Shown here: in pieces, positions 15,767 through 23,217 of the stretch | Layout: each line of letters begins with the position of its first letter | Numbering within the stretch: the first letter of the stretch is position 1 | Assembly (NCBI GenBank): GCA_910578885.1 | Contig: CAJTSH010000024.1 | Coordinates: 1-52,566, forward strand | Reading direction: 5' to 3' | From: an uncultured Lachnospiraceae bacterium | GTDB lineage: Bacteria > Bacillota > Clostridia > Lachnospirales > Lachnospiraceae | DNA length: 52,566 nucleotides | Translations under genes and position numbers: made by a program | The notes under the pieces: generated by a model | Databases searched by the model: none | What the model was told of the DNA's origin: nothing | Seen by the model: the letters and a program-made list of their open reading frames with translations, nothing else

Positions 15767-16264
15767 ATGACGATATCGATAGAGAACGAAACAGGGACAG
15801 ATTTCCCGTTTGATTATGATTTGCTTGCAAATCAAGTGATTATGTATACAATAGAAAGGGAAGACTTTCCCTATGAGGCGGAAATCAATCTGACCTTAGT
15901 GGACGATGAAGCGATTCGTGCCATTAATCAAGAGTACCGTCAAATCGACCGGGCAACGGATGTATTATCTTTTCCAATGATTTCATATATAGAGGCGGGA
16001 GATTTTTCGGGACTGGAAGATGAAGAAGCAGATAATTTTAATCCTGATACCGGAGAGATTCTGTTGGGAGATATTATCATCAGTGTACCGAAGGTCTATG
16101 CTCAGGCAGAAGAATTTGGGCATAGCCTGAAGCGGGAGTTTGCTTTTCTGATTGTACATAGTATGCTGCATTTGTTCGGATATGACCATCTGGAACCGGA
16201 AGAGGCGGCATTCATGGAAAATAAACAAAGAGAAATCTTAAACGAGATGAACATCTTAAGATGA
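15767..16264 (+). CDS. ybeY: Endoribonuclease YbeY (rRNA maturation factor)
   Basis: 165 residues. The zinc-binding motif HSMLHLFGYDH gives the three histidines of the H-x3-H-x5-H signature of the UPF0054 family. The conserved Arg-containing strand EYRQIDRATDVLSFPM is also present. It is a single-strand-specific metallo-endoribonuclease needed for 16S rRNA 3'-end maturation and ribosome quality control in other bacteria. It starts directly at the base after the phoH stop and ends overlapping the leader of the lipoprotein gene. The acidic insert between the PM strand and the ILLGDI strand (SYIEAGDFSGLEDEEAD) is typical of clostridial members. Confidence 0.95.
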   Translation: MTISIENETGTDFPFDYDLLANQVIMYTIEREDFPYEAEINLTLVDDEAIRAINQEYRQIDRATDVLSFPMISYIEAGDFSGLEDEEADNFNPDTGEILLGDIIISVPKVYAQAEEFGHSLKREFAFLIVHSMLHLFGYDHLEPEEAAFMENKQREILNEMNILR

Positions 16265-16278
16265 ATGGAGGAAAGAAT

Positions 16279-17418
16279 ATGAAACGATTGACAGTAACCT
16301 GTCTGATGATATGTACATGTCTTGGGCTGATGTTTACAGGATGTAAAAACAGTGAGACGGAAGAGAACACGGAGACGGAAATTGTGGAAATGACTAAAGT
16401 GCCGGAAACCGAGACAGAAGAACTGCCCAAGCGGCTGGAGGGAAGGAATCTTTTGACGGGTGAGCCGATGGAAGAGGAGAAGGCGTGTATGCGTCCTTTG
16501 GCTGTTATGCTTGGAAATACGGTAGATGCGCTTCCGCAGCATGGTATCGGACAGGCAGATGTATTATATGAGGTTCCGGTAGAAGGCGGATTGACCCGTT
16601 TGATGGCGATTTTCCAAGATTATTCTAATCTTAAAGCGTTAGGCTCCATCAGAAGCTGCCGTCACTATTTTGCATACTACGCAATGGAATTTGACGCTAT
16701 TTATATGCATTATGGACAGGCGCCGTATGCAGAACCGCTTTTAGAGAGCGGAAAGATTTCAGATTTAAACGGTCTGGACGCAAAAGTAGACAGCATCGCA
16801 TTTTATCGGGATTCCAGCAGAAAACAGCCGCACAATGCATTTTCTACCAGCGAGGGAATCGCAAAAGGCATTGAATATAAAGATTTTGAGACAAAATATC
16901 AGGACACATTTACCGGACATTATTTATTTGCGGCAGACGGAGAGACGGTAGATTTGAAAAACGGCGAAGACGCCAAGGTTGCATGTCCGGGATTTCCAAT
17001 CAGTAAACCGTGGTTTGTTTACAACGAAGAGGATGGACTGTATTACCGCTATCAGTATAAGGATAAGCATGTAGACGGAGATGATTCGGAACAGCTTGCA
17101 TTTAAAAATCTGATCTTCCAATACTCCAACTACGGGGCGGCTGTAGACGCAAACGGCAACAAAGATACGAACGGATATCTGGATGTCAAGACGATCGGTG
17201 AAGGAAACGGTAAATATATTACCAACGGAAAAGCGATTGATATCACATGGAAAAAAGCAGATGAGGATTCTCCGGCACGTTATTATGATGCTGATGGAAA
17301 TGAGATTATGCTGAATCAGGGAAAGACAAGTGTGAGCATCGTATTGAATGATACCGTGAAACGTGTTGGAATCTATGCTTCCGAGGCGGAATATGAAGAG
17401 GCGAAAGCAGCAAATTAG
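16279..17418 (+). CDS. DUF3048 lipoprotein
   Basis: 379 residues. The N-terminus is a lipoprotein signal: Lys-Arg, a hydrophobic run and FTGC with the lipidated Cys 22, followed by an acidic Thr/Glu-rich linker. The body matches the DUF3048 (YerB-like) family: RPLAVMLGNTVDALPQHGIG, VLYEVPVEGGLTRLMAIFQD, GSIRSCRHYF and the C-terminal KTSVSIVLNDTVKRV. Family members in Bacillus are surface lipoproteins; YerB interacts with the SpoIIR/YerAB region but no reaction is established. ATG 16279 is chosen because GGAGG at 16267-16271 serves it and the signal peptide begins there; ATG 16261 overlapping ybeY would add six residues. Outer face of the membrane. Confidence 0.88.
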   Translation: MKRLTVTCLMICTCLGLMFTGCKNSETEENTETEIVEMTKVPETETEELPKRLEGRNLLTGEPMEEEKACMRPLAVMLGNTVDALPQHGIGQADVLYEVPVEGGLTRLMAIFQDYSNLKALGSIRSCRHYFAYYAMEFDAIYMHYGQAPYAEPLLESGKISDLNGLDAKVDSIAFYRDSSRKQPHNAFSTSEGIAKGIEYKDFETKYQDTFTGHYLFAADGETVDLKNGEDAKVACPGFPISKPWFVYNEEDGLYYRYQYKDKHVDGDDSEQLAFKNLIFQYSNYGAAVDANGNKDTNGYLDVKTIGEGNGKYITNGKAIDITWKKADEDSPARYYDADGNEIMLNQGKTSVSIVLNDTVKRVGIYASEAEYEEAKAAN

Positions 17419-17436
17419 TTTTGAGGTTTAACTTTT

Positions 17437-19125
17437 ATGGGTAATTCAAAGAAAAGAACAGAATCGAATGTCCTCGTACAGGGTTCCATTCTGGCGGCTG
17501 CATCCTTAATCAGCCGGGTCATTGGGCTGTTATACAATTTTCCGCTGACAAATATTATAGGTAACAAAGGAAATGATTATTACAGTACGGCATACGAGAT
17601 TTACAATATTCTGCTGTTGATTTCCTCCTACAGCCTGCCTCTTGCGGTATCCAAGCTGGTATCGGCAAGGGTTTCTAAGGGGCAGAGAAAGAATGCATAC
17701 CGCGTGTTAAAGGGAGCGCTGTTGTTAGCGGTATTGTCCGGCGGAATGGCATCGCTTATTTTGTATTTTGGTGCGGAATATTTTACCAGCAAGGTACTGC
17801 TGACGCCTCTTAGTATATTTGCATTAAAGGTACTTGCGCCAACGATTCTGGTTGTGGCAGTGCTCGGCGTTATCCGTGGATTTTTCCAAGGGCTTGGAAC
17901 AATGATGCCGAGTGCGGTATCACAGATTGTCGAACAAATATTTAACGCCGTTGTCAGTGTGGCGGCGGCATTTATCCTCTATGGATACGGCTCCCGGATC
18001 GGTGCAGTCTTGGGAAATGAAGAGGAATATTCTGCGGCATATGGAGCGGCAGGAGGAACGCTTGGAACGAATATCGGCGCCGTCATGGGGCTTTTATTCG
18101 TTGGCTTTTTGTTTTTGTCATACAAGTCGATTTTTAAGCGCCAGATGCGCCGGGATAAGAGCCGGAATCAGGAAAGCTACGGAACCATTATGCGTATCCT
18201 TCTCATTACGATTGTACCGGTACTGTTGAGCACAACGGTATATAATCTCAGTTCAATTTTGGATAACGGAATCTTTAAGCACGTTGCGGTTCTGCAAGGC
18301 TATGATGGTAACGACATCAGTATTTGGTGGGGTATTTTTGCAAGAAAATACAAGACGATTATCAATATTCCGATTTCAATTGCTTCCGCAATGGCGGCGT
18401 CCTGTGTGCCGAGCCTGACTGCTGCTTATGCGATAAGGGACAAAAAAGCGGTGAAGGATCAGATTAATTCCTCCATCCGCTTTATCATGGTAATCGCCTT
18501 CCCCTGCGCAGTGGGTCTGGGCGTATTGGCTTCTCCTGTAATGCAGCTTCTATTCAACGACAGTTCGGAAGTTTCCGCCGGTATTTTAAGGGGAGGGGCG
18601 ATTGCAATCATTTTTTATTCCATGTCAACGCTCTCTAACGGGCTGCTGCAGGGAATCAACCGCATGAAGGAACCCGTGAAGAATGCAGTCATTGCATTGG
18701 TATTACATATTGCAATTCTTCTGCTTTTGATGTTTGGATTCCATATGGATATTTATGCGGTAGTTTATGCAAATGCCTTTTTTGCATTGATCATGTGTAT
18801 TTTAAATGCCTTTTCCTTAAGAAAGTCCGTCGGTTACAGGCAGGAAATTGTCAAGACATTTTTAGTTCCGCTTGCATCCTCGGCTGTCATGGGCGTGATT
18901 GTATTCCTGATTTATCAAGGGGTAGATATACTGCTTATGAAGGTTGTTTCCGATAAAATCAGCAACGGAGCGGCAACGCTGGTATCTATTATAATCGGGA
19001 TTATTGCATACTTTATTTCCCTGTTGCTTATGAAAGGACTGACGGAAGACGAACTGCTGCGGTTCCCGAAGGGAAGGCTGTTAGTGCGTTTTGCCGAGAA
19101 AATGCATCTGATGAGATTGAAATAA
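17437..19125 (+). CDS. SpoVB/MurJ-like polysaccharide or lipid II flippase (MOP superfamily)
   Basis: 562 residues with about 14 hydrophobic helices. The beginning QGSILAAASLISRVIGLLYN is the classical first helix of the MVF/SpoVB group, with its Arg in the SRV(I/L)G motif. VIRGFFQGLGTMMPSAVSQI matches the second repeat of the group. Homologs include B. subtilis SpoVB, YkvU and the lipid II flippase MurJ (YtgP/Amj context), so likely cargo is lipid-linked peptidoglycan precursor or another polysaccharide intermediate, in growth or sporulation. It follows a run of sporulation-type genes, which favours SpoVB-like function, but sequence alone does not separate SpoVB from MurJ. ATG 17437 has GAGG at 17422-17425. 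Confidence 0.88.
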   Translation: MGNSKKRTESNVLVQGSILAAASLISRVIGLLYNFPLTNIIGNKGNDYYSTAYEIYNILLLISSYSLPLAVSKLVSARVSKGQRKNAYRVLKGALLLAVLSGGMASLILYFGAEYFTSKVLLTPLSIFALKVLAPTILVVAVLGVIRGFFQGLGTMMPSAVSQIVEQIFNAVVSVAAAFILYGYGSRIGAVLGNEEEYSAAYGAAGGTLGTNIGAVMGLLFVGFLFLSYKSIFKRQMRRDKSRNQESYGTIMRILLITIVPVLLSTTVYNLSSILDNGIFKHVAVLQGYDGNDISIWWGIFARKYKTIINIPISIASAMAASCVPSLTAAYAIRDKKAVKDQINSSIRFIMVIAFPCAVGLGVLASPVMQLLFNDSSEVSAGILRGGAIAIIFYSMSTLSNGLLQGINRMKEPVKNAVIALVLHIAILLLLMFGFHMDIYAVVYANAFFALIMCILNAFSLRKSVGYRQEIVKTFLVPLASSAVMGVIVFLIYQGVDILLMKVVSDKISNGAATLVSIIIGIIAYFISLLLMKGLTEDELLRFPKGRLLVRFAEKMHLMRLK

Positions 19126-19139
19126 GAAGGATAGATAAT

Positions 19140-19580
19140 TTGAATAAAAATCATAAAAAATGCGAATACTGTTTGTGGGTGATTAGAATGAATAGAACAA
19201 ATAGTATCCGCATTTTTTATGCCGCAACCTTTCTGTCCGCCGGTCTCTGTTTTTATATGGGATATCAGATGATTCAGGATTATCAGGAACAAGAAAAAAC
19301 AAGGGAGTATCTTGTTTCCGAGGAGACCGAACAGGAAGAGAAGGTTACAGAAGAAGAGACAGAGCTTGCAATTACCAATATGAATATTCCCTATGAATAT
19401 GTGATTGTAGAGGAGGAGGGATATCTTCTGGTATATATGCAGGACTTGGAAACAATTTATATGTATACGAATATCAGGCTGGCAGAATTATCGGAAAGCC
19501 TGCAGGAAGAAATCCGTATCGGAAAACCTTTTAAAGATTTAAAGGAGCTGTACGATTTTCTGGAAAACTATTCCAGTTGA
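19140..19580 (+). CDS. Membrane-anchored protein with BofC-C-like domain
   Basis: 146 residues. There is one N-terminal membrane helix (about 22-40), then an acidic Glu/Thr linker and a C-terminal domain of about 70 residues: NIPYEYVIVEEEGYLLVYM, YMYTNIRLAELSESLQEEI and GKPFKDLKELYDFLENYSS. This last pattern resembles the C-terminal domain of BofC, the forespore regulator of sigma-K checkpoint proteolysis, and similar short clostridial proteins. The start is unclear: TTG 19140 has AGAAGGA at proper distance; ATG 19188 would trim 16 residues and has only a weak GGGTG. A weak position relative to the flippase (14-base gap) suggests co-transcription. Confidence 0.6.
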   Translation: MNKNHKKCEYCLWVIRMNRTNSIRIFYAATFLSAGLCFYMGYQMIQDYQEQEKTREYLVSEETEQEEKVTEEETELAITNMNIPYEYVIVEEEGYLLVYMQDLETIYMYTNIRLAELSESLQEEIRIGKPFKDLKELYDFLENYSS

Positions 19581-19599
19581 CAAGGAACGGAATTTCCCA

Positions 19600-19628
19600 T
19601 TGAATGTTAAATTTTGTTATGATAAAAT
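19600..19628 (+). promoter_or_regulatory. Sigma-A-type promoter for the HdeD-like gene
   Basis: TTGAAT (19600-19605), 17-base spacer, TAAAAT (19623-19628). A TTGACA at 19577-19582 lies further upstream with TTGAAT 17 bases after it, so two overlapping promoters are possible. Confidence 0.5.
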
Positions 19629-19661
19629 AAAAAACATATTGGTGGGAATCGGAGGGATTTT

Positions 19662-20342
19662 ATGTCTAAAAATACAAAAGAAAAGTTTTTTATGAAAGAA
19701 AAAAGTATTGGATTAGGCGGAGTATTTACTGTCTCCGCTGCTTTCATATTGCTTGGCTTGCTGCTGCTTTTCATTCCGCAGATAAAACCGCTCTATCTAG
19801 CTTATATACTGAGCATCGCATTTATTGTCGTGGGAATCATGTGGATCGTGCAGTATTTTTTGACGGAATCCTACCGAAATATCAACCGTTATGGATTTTC
19901 CGCCGGAACCCTCCTTGTGGTTCTTGGCATCTGCGCCATGTTGAAGGCGGAGGAGATATCAACCTATTTTCTGCTATGTATGGGATTTCTGATTATGGTC
20001 ATGGGAATTGTCCAATTACAGAATGCTCTGGATTTAATGGCATTGAATGACCCTATGTGGAAGATTGTGCTTGGTCTGTCCTTGGCTGTGATTCTCTGTG
20101 CCATCATAATTGTTATGAATCCGTTTCAGACAACGGAAAATCTGGCGCGTTTTACTTATATTATCATGGTGATAGACGGAATATTTGGCATTGCCAGCAT
20201 GATTTTTCTTGCAATCAGCCTGAAAAATTATGAAAAGAACCAAGGTATAAAAGCAGATGAAATCCAAATACCCGTGGAAGATATAGAGGTGGTTGATATC
20301 CCGCCGGAATCGGAAGAGGAAGAAAAGTCACATGAAATATAG
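19662..20342 (+). CDS. HdeD/DUF308-like membrane protein
   Basis: 226 residues with six hydrophobic helices in three close pairs, beginning after a short basic N-terminus (FMKEKSIGLGGVFTVSAAFILLG). Repeated GLLLLFIP, GICAMLKAEE and MGFLIMVMGIVQLQNALDLM segments follow the DUF308 (HdeD) pattern, where each repeat is a helix hairpin. The C-terminal 40 residues form an acidic cytoplasmic tail (VEDIEVVDIPPESEEEEK). Members are linked to acid or envelope stress in enterobacteria; role in Firmicutes unknown. GGAGGG at 19651-19656 supports ATG 19662. The end overlaps the next CDS by 11 bases, so the two are coupled although unrelated in fold. Confidence 0.75.
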   Translation: MSKNTKEKFFMKEKSIGLGGVFTVSAAFILLGLLLLFIPQIKPLYLAYILSIAFIVVGIMWIVQYFLTESYRNINRYGFSAGTLLVVLGICAMLKAEEISTYFLLCMGFLIMVMGIVQLQNALDLMALNDPMWKIVLGLSLAVILCAIIIVMNPFQTTENLARFTYIIMVIDGIFGIASMIFLAISLKNYEKNQGIKADEIQIPVEDIEVVDIPPESEEEEKSHEI

Positions 20343-21573
20343 CAGTGATATCATTGTAGCAGGCGCTGGGGCAGCCGGAATGGCGGCTGCAATTACGGCC
20401 GCAAGATGCGGAGCCACAGTCATGATTTTAGAACATATGGATATGGCTGGGAAGAAGATTCTTGCAACTGGAAATGGAAAATGTAATTATACCAATAGCA
20501 GGCAGGGTGTCGAATGTTATTATGGAGACGACCCTGCATTTGTATTGCCGGTTTTTGCGCAGTTTGGCTTTCGGGAGACTATTGCATTTTTTGAAGAGCT
20601 GGGAGTTCTGCCGAAGGAAAGACGCGGATATTATTATCCGGCAAGCGGGCAGGCGTCATCTATCCGCGAAGTCTTATTGATGGAATTAAAACGTTTAAAC
20701 GTCAAAATAATTTACAATTGCGGAATCCGTTCCATTCAAAAGGAGCAGAAGGGATTTCGTTTTGACACAAAAACAGGCGGGTATTACAGCAAACTTTGTC
20801 TGCTTGCAACCGGAGGCTGTGCTTCGAAAAAGACAGGAAGTGACGGAAGCGGATTTCTTTATCTGAAACATTTTTCACATCATATCATAGACACTGTACC
20901 TGCTCTTGTAGGACTGATAGGAAGACAGTCATTTTTTAAAGAGCTTGCAGGAGTTCGTGCAGAAGTCAGGATAAATCTGTACATAGAAAATGAATGGAAA
21001 ATTTCCGAAGAAGGCGAGCTTCAGTTAACCGATTACGGCATTTCAGGAATCCCGGTATTTCAGGTCAGCCGTTTTGCATCAAAGGCGTTGGTCAAGGGGG
21101 AGTCCGTCCATGCCCTGCTGAATTTTTTACCGCATGTGGAAGCGGAGGAACTCGAAAAGTATCTTGGCAAATGCTTTTTGCAGAGGGAAAAAACGGCGAA
21201 GCAGGCGCTTATCGGCACGTTCCAGAGCAAGCTGATACCAGTATTTTTACGCCTTTCTGGGATTGATGAAAAACAAATGGCGGATAAGGTTGGGCAAATT
21301 CGCTTGAAAAGACTTGCAGACGTTATCCGAAACTTCCGGGTAGATATCATAGGAACGAAGAAATTCGACCATGCGCAGGTAACTGCCGGCGGAGTGGATA
21401 CATCGGAAATCGTGAATGAGACGCTTGAATCCAAGCTGGTGCAAGGTCTTTTTTTCGCCGGTGAGATGATAGATATTGACGGAAAGTGCGGCGGTTATAA
21501 TCTGCAGTGGGCATGGTCCAGCGGATATGTTGCAGGACTGCATGCTGCAAAAAGGGGAAAGGAGATTGTATGA
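20332..21573 (+). CDS. HI0933-family flavoprotein (aminoacetone oxidase-type)
   Basis: 413 residues. N-terminal FAD-binding Rossmann motif IIVAGAGAAGMAAAITAA followed by GKKILATGNGKCNYTN, the family hallmark that contacts the flavin. The second block LATGGCASKKTGSDGSG and the late VTAGGVDTSEI plus FFAGEMIDIDGKCGGYNLQWAW complete the HI0933/BaiN-like fold. The BaiN name comes from a bile-acid dehydroxylating clostridium, but most members have unknown substrates. ATG 20332 lies within the previous gene's end, with GAGGA at 20316-20320. It overlaps the next flavoprotein gene by ATGA. The middle insertion domain (about 190-340) is of the usual size. Confidence 0.88.
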   Translation: MKYSSDIIVAGAGAAGMAAAITAARCGATVMILEHMDMAGKKILATGNGKCNYTNSRQGVECYYGDDPAFVLPVFAQFGFRETIAFFEELGVLPKERRGYYYPASGQASSIREVLLMELKRLNVKIIYNCGIRSIQKEQKGFRFDTKTGGYYSKLCLLATGGCASKKTGSDGSGFLYLKHFSHHIIDTVPALVGLIGRQSFFKELAGVRAEVRINLYIENEWKISEEGELQLTDYGISGIPVFQVSRFASKALVKGESVHALLNFLPHVEAEELEKYLGKCFLQREKTAKQALIGTFQSKLIPVFLRLSGIDEKQMADKVGQIRLKRLADVIRNFRVDIIGTKKFDHAQVTAGGVDTSEIVNETLESKLVQGLFFAGEMIDIDGKCGGYNLQWAWSSGYVAGLHAAKRGKEIV

Positions 21574-23162
21574 TCCGCATACAGCAGGTAAAAGTTCCGC
21601 TTGCCCACAAGGAAGCGGATATCATAAAAAAAGCATGTAAAATGCTCCGTCAGAAAGAGACGGATGTATTGGAATATCGAATCGTAAAACAGTCCATTGA
21701 TGCGAGAAAGAGAGAGCAGGTCTCCTATGTCTATACGGTGGATCTGCGATTCCCGAATGAAGAGAGCCTGATTCAGAAATTGCGTGTACCGGGCGTATCA
21801 CTTGCAAAGAATGTGCCATATCAATTCCCGGAGTGTGGAGAAATGCAGCTTAAGAATCCTCCGGTGATTGCAGGGAGCGGTCCGGCGGGATTGTTTGCAG
21901 CCTACGAGCTTGCCGCTCACGGATATAAGCCTCTTGTACTTGAGCGCGGAAAGGACGTGGAGCGAAGGACAAGGGATGTAGAAGAATTCTGGGCTTTTGG
22001 CAAATTACAGAAGAATTCCAATGTACAGTTCGGAGAGGGAGGAGCTGGAACGTTTTCCGACGGAAAATTAAACACGCTGGTGAAGGATGTGGCGGGCAGG
22101 AACCGCCGTGTGCTGGAACTGTTTGTAAGCGCCGGCGCACCGGAAGAGATTCTCTATGTAAATAAGCCGCATATTGGAACCGATTTGTTAAAGCAAGTGG
22201 TAAAATCTCTTAGGGAAGAGATTATTCGTATGGGTGGAACCTTTGCATTCGAGACACAGATGACCGGGATTCGGACGAAGAATGGGAGTTTAGAGGCAAT
22301 CGAGGTCAATGGAAACCGATGGATCGACACGGAACTTCTTGTGCTTGCCATCGGACACAGCGCGAGGGATACTTTTGAAATGTTGGAGAAAACGGGAATC
22401 TGTATGGAAGCAAAATCCTTTGCAGTAGGAATGCGGGTAGAGCATCCTCAGAAAATGATTGATGAATGCCAGTATAAGGGAACAGATATGCGCTATCTGC
22501 CCACAGCCTCCTATAAATTGACTGCCAATCTGGACAATGGAAGAGGCGTCTATTCCTTCTGCATGTGTCCAGGCGGCTATGTGGTAAATGCCTCCTCGGA
22601 AGAGGAGCTGCTTGCAGTCAACGGCATGAGCTATCATGGCAGAGACGGTGAAAATGCCAACAGTGCGATTATCGTATCGGTTACGCCTGAGGACTATCCG
22701 GGGGAAGGTCCGTTAAAAGGGGTGGCGTTCCAGCGTGAATTAGAACGCAGGGCATACCGTATCGGCGGTGGGAAAATACCGCAGCAGCTTTTTGGGGATT
22801 TTGAGAATAATAAAAGTTCTGATTCCTACGGCGCATTTGCGAGCGCTGTCAAGGGAGAGACTGCTTTTGCAAATCTTAGGGAAATTTTTCCGAAAGAGAT
22901 TTCCGAGAGCTTTATCAAAGGCATGCATCAATTTGCAAAATATATTCCGGAGTATGACAGAGCAGATACGATTTTATCCGGTGTAGAGAGCAGAACCTCT
23001 TCTCCGGTTCGGATATCGAGAGATGAAAAGTTTGAAAGCAATATTGCAGGCATTTACCCCTGCGGAGAGGGCGCAGGATATGCCGGAGGAATCATGTCAG
23101 CCGCAATGGACGGTTTAAAAATAGCAGAGGCATTAGCCCGAAAATATGCTCCGATGCCGTAA
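21570..23162 (+). CDS. FAD-dependent dehydrogenase of the COG2509 type
   Basis: 530 residues. It starts with a domain of about 80 residues (RIQQVKVPLAHKEADI, then CKMLRQKETDV), followed by the FAD Rossmann motif VIAGSGPAGLFAAYELA and LERGKDVERRTRDVEEFW. NVQFGEGGAGTFSDGKLNT and the C-terminal CGEGAGYAGGIMSAAMDGLK are diagnostic of the uncharacterised 'FAD-dependent dehydrogenase' group with a fused N-terminal BTB/RNA-domain-like part. Electron donor and acceptor are unknown. ATG 21570 overlaps the previous stop (ATGA) and has GGAG at 21561-21564. The pair with the HI0933-type gene and their coupling suggest related redox jobs. Confidence 0.87.
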   Translation: MIRIQQVKVPLAHKEADIIKKACKMLRQKETDVLEYRIVKQSIDARKREQVSYVYTVDLRFPNEESLIQKLRVPGVSLAKNVPYQFPECGEMQLKNPPVIAGSGPAGLFAAYELAAHGYKPLVLERGKDVERRTRDVEEFWAFGKLQKNSNVQFGEGGAGTFSDGKLNTLVKDVAGRNRRVLELFVSAGAPEEILYVNKPHIGTDLLKQVVKSLREEIIRMGGTFAFETQMTGIRTKNGSLEAIEVNGNRWIDTELLVLAIGHSARDTFEMLEKTGICMEAKSFAVGMRVEHPQKMIDECQYKGTDMRYLPTASYKLTANLDNGRGVYSFCMCPGGYVVNASSEEELLAVNGMSYHGRDGENANSAIIVSVTPEDYPGEGPLKGVAFQRELERRAYRIGGGKIPQQLFGDFENNKSSDSYGAFASAVKGETAFANLREIFPKEISESFIKGMHQFAKYIPEYDRADTILSGVESRTSSPVRISRDEKFESNIAGIYPCGEGAGYAGGIMSAAMDGLKIAEALARKYAPMP

Positions 23163-23217
23163 GCTAGTAAATATGACAGAAGCGAAATGAAACACCCAAA
23201 AGAAAAGGAGAATGAAA

